Of a DNA stretch of 12,293 bases, positions 7,695-12,293 are shown piece by piece. Source of the DNA: Desulfobacterales bacterium C00003060 (lineage in GTDB: Bacteria; Desulfobacterota; Desulfobacteria; Desulfobacterales; C00003060); assembly GCA_001751085.1 (NCBI GenBank), contig MAXP01000235.1:1-12293 (forward strand). Reading direction: 5' to 3'. The position numbers and the translations under genes are program-made. The notes beneath the pieces are model-generated. The model did not search any database and was not told the origin of the DNA. It saw only the letters and a list, made by a program, of their open reading frames with translations. Position 1 is the stretch's first letter. Every line of letters starts with the position of its first letter.

Positions 7695-7855
7695 TATACC
7701 TCTGAAGGTCATAAATGGCGATTTTCTCGGTGAGTCATGAGCATCAAGAGCAAGACGCGAAGGCGCGGAATAGCCGGCTATTGCAAGCCTGAGCAACGCG
7801 GCTATTGATGTTCATGGCCGGCGAAAAAGTGTCATTTGTGGCCTTTCGAGGTATA
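7695..7855. repeat. Imperfect palindromic (MITE-like) element of about 160 bp
   Basis: The two halves are inverted copies. The perfect centre is AATAGCCGGCTATT (7769-7782). The outer ends read TATACCTC at 7695-7702 and GAGGTATA at 7848-7855. Moving inward, each arm continues with GAAGGTCATAAATG or AAAGGCCACAAATG, then CATGAGCATCAAGAGC or CATGAACATCAATAGC. A 2-base length difference and scattered mismatches separate the arms. The element starts 7 bp after the ggaP stop codon (7862-7864) and could fold into a long hairpin in RNA, perhaps ending or stabilising the ggaP transcript. It encodes no protein. Inverted ends without a coding gene suggest a miniature transposable element; no target-site duplication is clear. 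A solo end copy lies at 4097-4116. Confidence 0.8.
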
Positions 7856-7861
7856 TATGCA

Positions 7862-9550
7862 CTATTTGAGGAAGTATACTCCGTAAGGCTCAACATTTCC
7901 ATTAAATTCCGTTTTGCTGAGAAAATCGTATCTCCCTTCGTATGCAGGCAATCTTACCGTATCGTCACCCATGTTTACCACACTATATACGCTTCCATCT
8001 TCGTGCGTTCTGGCCATAACGAACAGCCGTTTATCGGAATGAACCACCACGTCTCTCTCGACTGAATGGTGAAATGCCTTTATTTGCTTTCGCACGTTCA
8101 GAAGGTGAAGGAATCGGTTCATCACCTGATATCTCAGCGACTCAGGGTCCGAGAGATCCTTAAGCACGGCCTCCTCTGAAAGCTTTTCACGATTGATCAT
8201 GCGATTCATTCCGGTCTCTTTGACGCCCTCAAGGTAGTTCCTGGACCCCAAGAGGCAATGAATATAAATACCAGGGACCCCCTTGTCCACAAGCATGCTC
8301 GAATTTGCTGCTATAAAGCGCCTGACATCTATCGCCTGGTTCAATTGCGAAGGATCATTGATCGCATCGTAATAGGTGATGTTCAGTTCATAGGGCTGTT
8401 TGCCGTCCTGCGTTGCCTTGTAGGATATCAGCCCCCCGTGTTCCACAGTGGTCCCGAGCAACCCGTCAAAATAGGGAGAGGGCAGGCTTTCCTTAGCACT
8501 TAAAAGCCCTATACCGTCGTGGGATGCGAGAAAGTTAAAAAAGACAATGTCCTGCCGGATCCTATGCGTCTCTTCCTGAAGATACGAGGTATCCTTGCGG
8601 GTAAAGCTGTCGATCACAAGTGGCGGTAAGGAGAAATGGTAGGCCATGTTTGCCTCGTGCCTTGCTTCCACATAGGACACATTGTCTTTGTAAGGGAAGT
8701 TCACCTCGGCCAACATGATAGCGTACGGAGCAACGTATTCCGTTACAGTCCTAAGAAGTTTAACCATTTCGTGTGCCTGCGGCAGGTTCACGCAACTGCT
8801 GTCGGGTTCTTTCCAGACGTACCCGACAGCATCGAGTCGTATGATCTCAACCCCTTGAGACAGGAAAAAAAGGAGCACTTCGAGGATTTCCAGAGTAACC
8901 TTCGGGTTATGGAAATTCAGGTCTATCTGGTCCTCACTAAACGTTGTCCACACATACTTTTTTCCCATCGCTGTGTCGAACTCGGTTAACAAAGGATGCA
9001 CCCGGGGCCGAAACACCTTGGGCATGTCAACACGTTTGTCAAAGCTCAAAAAATAATCGCGATATCGCTCGTCACCCTGCAAAAAGCCCTGAAACCAACC
9101 CGATTGGCTGGAAACGTGGTTCATGACAAGGTCGGACATTAATCGATAATCCTTTGCAATGTTCCGGATATCCTCCCAGGTGCCCAATTCCGGATCGACT
9201 TCTTTGTAGTCCATGATTGAAAATCCTCCATCCGAACTACTCGGGAAATAAGGGAGTATGTGAACACCCGAAACGGCATCTTTCACATAGCTTCTCAGAA
9301 ACCTGTGAAGGGTACGAAGCGGCTTTTCTCCTTTCCTGCAAATGCTATCGGCATAGGTAATCAAGATGGCATCGTCTTCGTTGAGTACGATCTGATCATC
9401 ATATTTCTTCCTCTTTTCAAAAATCGTCTCGTTTTCTCCATATTTATCCATGAGATCTTTCAAATCCTGGAAGATATTGTCAGCATGCTCTGCCGGATAA
9501 ATATCCCCTAAGACAGACCGTATATTAGTCAGTGCTTCGGCTGAAGACAT
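7862..9550 (-). CDS. ggaP: GH13_18 sugar phosphorylase, probably glucosylglycerate phosphorylase (YcjM-like)
   Basis: GH13 subfamily 18 enzymes split alpha-glucosides with phosphate to glucose 1-phosphate and an acceptor. The 562-residue protein has the family features: VILNE...LITYAD near the start, ILPYFPSSSDGGFSIMDY (about 98-115), DLVMNHVSSQSGWF (about 140-153), nucleophile Asp240 in RLDAVGYVWKEP, acid/base Glu282 in AEVNFPYKDN, and Asp345 in FLASHDGIGL. As I remember E. coli YcjM, it shares WTTFSDDQIDLN, RLDAVGFMWKEPGTSC, TETNVPHKDN and GVPAIYIQSILGSRN with near-equivalents here. Sucrose phosphorylase instead has EVHSYYKKQ and VYYVGALAG. This favours glucosylglycerate over sucrose. Glucosylglycerol or sucrose 6-phosphate phosphorylase remain possible. 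The ATG at 9548-9550 follows AAGGAGGAG; a GTG at 9589 overlaps the ATPase gene and was rejected. The gene lies 31 bp after the H+-ATPase gene, and glycerate kinase is encoded downstream, consistent with glycerate as product. No signal peptide. Confidence 0.8.
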   Translation of the reverse strand: MSSAEALTNIRSVLGDIYPAEHADNIFQDLKDLMDKYGENETIFEKRKKYDDQIVLNEDDAILITYADSICRKGEKPLRTLHRFLRSYVKDAVSGVHILPYFPSSSDGGFSIMDYKEVDPELGTWEDIRNIAKDYRLMSDLVMNHVSSQSGWFQGFLQGDERYRDYFLSFDKRVDMPKVFRPRVHPLLTEFDTAMGKKYVWTTFSEDQIDLNFHNPKVTLEILEVLLFFLSQGVEIIRLDAVGYVWKEPDSSCVNLPQAHEMVKLLRTVTEYVAPYAIMLAEVNFPYKDNVSYVEARHEANMAYHFSLPPLVIDSFTRKDTSYLQEETHRIRQDIVFFNFLASHDGIGLLSAKESLPSPYFDGLLGTTVEHGGLISYKATQDGKQPYELNITYYDAINDPSQLNQAIDVRRFIAANSSMLVDKGVPGIYIHCLLGSRNYLEGVKETGMNRMINREKLSEEAVLKDLSDPESLRYQVMNRFLHLLNVRKQIKAFHHSVERDVVVHSDKRLFVMARTHEDGSVYSVVNMGDDTVRLPAYEGRYDFLSKTEFNGNVEPYGVYFLK

Positions 9551-9557
9551 AAACAAA

Positions 9558-9566
9558 CTCCTCCTT
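9558..9566 (-). promoter_or_regulatory. Ribosome binding site deciding the ggaP start
   Basis: AAGGAGGAG on the minus strand lies 7 bases before the ATG at 9550. It is a near-perfect anti-16S match and argues against the upstream GTG at 9589, which would overlap the ATPase stop codon. Confidence 0.85.
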
Positions 9567-9581
9567 CCAGGATTCGTCAAG

Positions 9582-12116
9582 TCAACCACTCAAGTGCGGA
9601 TGGGCATGCAGGGGCTGATTGACGCTCTTGAGGTATTTCTGTTTGTGCTTGGCCCGGTCTTCTATCAGGTGGTACACGCCTATCTTGATGATATCCTGAA
9701 TGAACATCCATACAATGTTGTATGCCCAAACAATGCCGATCAGCGCCCATGGAAGGGGCGGAACCAACCAGCCAAAGGCACACATGAGAACCGCAAAGAT
9801 CTGGGTGCCCACGACGGCGCTGAACAGTGGCCACGAAGGAAACGGCGGCATAAAGAAAAACTTCTTGCTGCGCGTCACAAAGAGCATGAGATGCCCGCCT
9901 GCTACCAATTGCAGGAACAGCATGGTCTGAAGATGGGGCTTATCCATGTGCATCCATTGCTGCCATTCCGGGTTCTTCAGCCACTCCCATCCGATGAGAA
10001 GCAGGCCAAAGGTCTCTGCCACGGCAACCAACCCGAGGACCGAAGATATGGACAATACCCGTTTCATCTGCCAGCGCACCGGTTTGGGATCGATACGGGT
10101 GTTGTCATAAGCAATGGTCATGATCGGAATATCATCCAACAGGGCCAGGAGGATGATCATCACCGCTGTTAGGGGTGTAAAATTGAACGATAACATCGCC
10201 AGCACCACAAAGAACATGATATCGATAGTCATAGAGATGCGGTAGATAGTGTAGCTCATCATCCGCTCAAAGATCTTGCGTGCTTCTTCGATCGCCTTGA
10301 TGATCACCGACAGCCCCGGCGCGGTCAGTACCAGGGCGGCCGCGGCACGGGCTGCATCGGTGGCACCGGACACAGCAATCCCCGTGTCTGCCTGCTTCAG
10401 GGCCGGGGCATCATTGACCCCGTCTCCGGTCATGCCAACCAGGTGTCCCCGGTCCTGGAGGGCCTTGACAATGCCGTACTTATGTTCCGGAAACACCTGG
10501 GCAAAGCCGTCGGCCTGTTCTATCTTTTCCGCCGCCTCGGCGCTCAGATGAGCCGGATCCACATTATCTCTGAACAGGTCTGTGGCCGGTTGGATGTGTG
10601 TCCCCATACCAAGCTGGCCGGAGATTTCCGATGCGATGGCAACGTTATCGCCTGTGACCATGTGGACCTTGAGCCCATGCTTCTTGGCCTGGACAATGGT
10701 TTCAGCAGAGTCGTCCCGGGGCGGATCGGAGAGAGGCAAAATACCCAAGTATTTCCAGGCCCCGTCTGCCCTGGACTCTGCCACACCTAATGTGCGATAA
10801 CCCTTGGCGGCCATTTCATCGACCACCTTCTCGGCCTTTGCCTTTGCCTGTTCGTCCACATCACACAGGCCTAATATCACCTGCGGCGCCCCTTTAGTAT
10901 ACATGACTGTCTGGCCATCAGGGCCTGTCGCCGTACCCTCGGTACGCTTTCCAACCGGGTCGAAAGGCGTGAATTTCGTCTGGTTGTAATTGTCAAGGAG
11001 AGACTTGTCTTTGAGCCCGCTGATAACCGCCAAGTCAATGGCATCCCGGTTCTCGGCCTTGGATGCAAGCGCCCCCGCAAGAATCAAATCCTCAGGGTCT
11101 TTTGCCCCAAACACGACCGGATCACCCAAGGTCAATTCGTTTTTCGTAAGGGTGCCGGTCTTATCACAACAAAGGATGTCAATCCCGGCCATCTCTTCTA
11201 TAGCCTGGAGTCGCGAAACAATGGCCTTCTCCTTGGAAAGGGACAGTGCCCCCAACGCCATGGTCATCGAAAGCACCGCGGGCATGGCCACCGGGATCGA
11301 GGCGATCACTAAGATCAGGACAAACTGGACGAGTTCAAGGGCAGGTTCCCCGCGATAAAGCTCCACAGCAATCAAGATGATACTCAACCCGACAGCGACA
11401 AAGATCAGGAAGTCGCCGATGCGCATCACCGCTTTCTGGAAGTGGGACACGGCCCCGGCCTCCCCCACTAATTTGGCTGTCCGGCCAAAAAACGTATTGA
11501 CGCCGGTACCTGTCACTAATGCTACCATTTCTCCCTGCTTTGCCACCGAGCCCGAATAGGCAATGTCCCCCGCCTTCTTGTTCACCGGCAGAGACTCACC
11601 GGTCAGCGCAGCCTGGTCTATACTGATGTAGTCCCCTTCAAGGAGTTTCACGTCCGCCGGAATGATGTCACCTAACCGGAGCCGGACAATATCACCCGGT
11701 ACCAGATCCGCGGCCCCCACCTCTTGCCACTTGCCCCCACGCAAGGCCCTTGCCTTGAGGGCTAATCCTGCCTTGAGGGCAGCCAAGGCATTGGAGGCCC
11801 TGTGCTCCTCCCAGAACCCGATGACGGCGTTGAAGACTAAAAGGACCCCGATGATCACCACGTCCACCCAGTGTTTCACCACGACTGAGAGGATTAGAGC
11901 CACCTCGATCATCCATGGGATTGGACCCCAGAAGTAAGCGAGGAACTTGAGCAACTGGCTTTCCTTTTTTTCCTCTAAGGCATTCGGGCCATATTGCTCA
12001 AGACGCTTCTTGGCCTCATCTACTGATAACCCGCCACTGCTTGACGAGAGTAACTCAAAAAGGTTTTCAGGGGTTGATTCCTTCGCCTTTTCACTGTTGA
12101 CCTGCTGCGTTTCCAT
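9582..12116 (-). CDS. P3A-type plasma-membrane H+-transporting ATPase
   Basis: P3A pumps export protons across the cytoplasmic membrane at the cost of ATP. The 844-residue protein carries every core P-type motif: TGES (172-175, actuator), PVAMP (275-279, M4), phosphorylated Asp318 in CCDKTGTLTKNELTLG, KGAP (408-411, nucleotide domain), MVTGDN (486-491) and MTGDGVNDAPALK (562-574, hinge). M6 reads LLALLDDIPIMTIAYDN. Its Asp662 aligns with the proton-binding Asp of plant AHA2 (LNDGTIMTI). Hydrophobic stretches fit about ten membrane helices: a pair near residues 60-105, a pair near 235-290, and six after 620. There is no heavy-metal domain, and the plant-type autoinhibitory tail is absent; the C-terminus is short and basic (HAHPHLSG). 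The ATG at 12114-12116 follows AAAGGAGA with 7-base spacing; a start at 12170 would add 18 residues and lacks such a site. It is probably cotranscribed with ggaP. Confidence 0.93.
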   Translation of the reverse strand: METQQVNSEKAKESTPENLFELLSSSSGGLSVDEAKKRLEQYGPNALEEKKESQLLKFLAYFWGPIPWMIEVALILSVVVKHWVDVVIIGVLLVFNAVIGFWEEHRASNALAALKAGLALKARALRGGKWQEVGAADLVPGDIVRLRLGDIIPADVKLLEGDYISIDQAALTGESLPVNKKAGDIAYSGSVAKQGEMVALVTGTGVNTFFGRTAKLVGEAGAVSHFQKAVMRIGDFLIFVAVGLSIILIAVELYRGEPALELVQFVLILVIASIPVAMPAVLSMTMALGALSLSKEKAIVSRLQAIEEMAGIDILCCDKTGTLTKNELTLGDPVVFGAKDPEDLILAGALASKAENRDAIDLAVISGLKDKSLLDNYNQTKFTPFDPVGKRTEGTATGPDGQTVMYTKGAPQVILGLCDVDEQAKAKAEKVVDEMAAKGYRTLGVAESRADGAWKYLGILPLSDPPRDDSAETIVQAKKHGLKVHMVTGDNVAIASEISGQLGMGTHIQPATDLFRDNVDPAHLSAEAAEKIEQADGFAQVFPEHKYGIVKALQDRGHLVGMTGDGVNDAPALKQADTGIAVSGATDAARAAAALVLTAPGLSVIIKAIEEARKIFERMMSYTIYRISMTIDIMFFVVLAMLSFNFTPLTAVMIILLALLDDIPIMTIAYDNTRIDPKPVRWQMKRVLSISSVLGLVAVAETFGLLLIGWEWLKNPEWQQWMHMDKPHLQTMLFLQLVAGGHLMLFVTRSKKFFFMPPFPSWPLFSAVVGTQIFAVLMCAFGWLVPPLPWALIGIVWAYNIVWMFIQDIIKIGVYHLIEDRAKHKQKYLKSVNQPLHAHPHLSG

Positions 12117-12123
12117 GGGCCGG

Positions 12124-12131
12124 TCTCCTTT
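12124..12131 (-). promoter_or_regulatory. Ribosome binding site deciding the H+-ATPase start
   Basis: AAAGGAGA on the minus strand, 7 bases before the ATG at 12116. It supports this start over the in-frame start at 12170. Confidence 0.8.
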
Positions 12132-12168
12132 CTTGCTTTCGTAATAATTCTTTTCTTGCTTCCCTAAC

Positions 12169-12197
12169 AATAAATCGAATATCTATATAGATTTCAA
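12169..12197 (-). promoter_or_regulatory. Candidate sigma-70 promoter of the H+-ATPase/ggaP unit
   Basis: On the minus strand, TTGAAA (12197-12192) is followed after 17 bases by TTTATT (12174-12169). The -35 is good, the -10 is weak, the spacing is ideal and the region is AT-rich. Transcription would begin around 12162, giving a leader of roughly 46 bases. The call is tentative. Confidence 0.35.
12181..12192. promoter_or_regulatory. 12-bp perfect palindrome inside the candidate promoter
   Basis: ATCTATATAGAT is its own reverse complement and lies between the candidate -35 and -10 boxes, where a dimeric repressor could block RNA polymerase. No known regulator consensus is recognised, and AT-rich palindromes of this size can arise by chance. 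Confidence 0.35.
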
Positions 12198-12293
12198 GAT
12201 AATGTTTTTGGGGTATAGTAAAGGCTCAGTAAGACCTAACTTTGTTGTTGGTAGTGGGAGGCTGAAGGCAGCAGAACCATGGTTTTTCTTTGA

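Larger units (their letters stand above)
7552..7861. other. Non-coding gap of 310 bp between ggaP and pta, filled with repeats
   Basis: No coding region is supported on either strand. From low to high coordinates it holds the pta ribosome site (about 7556-7561), a 12-unit heptamer tandem repeat (7575-7658), a short unique stretch (7660-7694) and the large palindromic element (7695-7855). The pta promoter must lie here or upstream, but I could not find a convincing -35/-10 pair. Confidence 0.7.

Noticed and set aside
7695..7855. Structured RNA gene or tRNA
   Set aside because: The hairpin is a plain two-arm palindrome without tRNA or riboswitch features; a repeat or mobile element explains it better.
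7862..9550. Amylosucrase or trehalose synthase
   Set aside because: Length and motifs fit GH13_18 phosphorylases; the extra N-terminal domain of amylosucrase is absent.
9594..10172. 192-codon plus-strand frame inside the H+-ATPase gene
   Set aside because: It is antisense to the conserved membrane region of the pump; its translation shows no domain.
9582..12116. Ca2+-, Mg2+- or heavy-metal-transporting P-type ATPase
   Set aside because: There is no CPC motif or metal-binding domain, and PVAMP plus the M6 Asp pattern fit the P3A proton pumps; Ca2+ pumps have a different M4-M6 pattern.
12198..12293. 3' end of a further minus-strand gene at the window edge
   Set aside because: One minus-strand frame is open for about 37 codons from the edge, but its translation is unconvincing and too short to call.

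Overview
All genes in this window lie on the minus strand, so transcription runs from high to low coordinates. The window looks like chromosomal core and catabolic DNA of a bacterium. The intergenic heptanucleotide tracts, a long palindromic intergenic element and a Pta of the long multidomain type resemble what I know from anaerobic deltaproteobacteria (Desulfobacterota). That placement is inference from style; no marker gene is present.

Layout from upstream to downstream on the minus strand:
(1) 12116-9582, a P3A-type plasma-membrane H+-ATPase, followed 31 bp later by (2) 9550-7862, a GH13_18 sugar phosphorylase most like E. coli YcjM (glucosylglycerate phosphorylase).
(3) A 310-bp non-coding gap holding an imperfect palindrome of about 160 bp (7695-7855) and a 12-unit heptamer tandem repeat (7575-7658).
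(4) 7551-5449, phosphate acetyltransferase (pta), then a second heptamer tract (5398-5446), then (5) 5337-4126, acetate kinase (ackA).
(6) 3934-2795, an AT-rich gene of unknown function, with copies of an 11-bp motif on both sides. The same motif, with one base changed, forms an end of the palindromic element.
(7) 2753-1395, glycerate 2-kinase, (8) 1368-661, 6-phosphogluconolactonase (pgl), and (9) 650-1, the N-terminal third of 6-phosphogluconate dehydratase (edd), cut by the window edge. These three are tightly spaced and look like one operon.

The recognised enzymes fit one route. Phosphorolysis of a glucoside, probably glucosylglycerate, would give glucose 1-phosphate and glycerate. Glycerate 2-kinase would turn glycerate into 2-phosphoglycerate. 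Glucose 1-phosphate, after conversion to glucose 6-phosphate and 6-phosphogluconolactone by enzymes not seen here, would pass through Pgl and Edd (Entner-Doudoroff pathway) to pyruvate. Pta and AckA would convert acetyl-CoA to acetate with ATP formation. The H+-ATPase could build or regulate proton-motive force. Enzyme families are supported by sequence motifs; the joint pathway and the phosphorylase's exact substrate are inference. No RNA genes, CRISPR arrays, transposases or phage genes were found.
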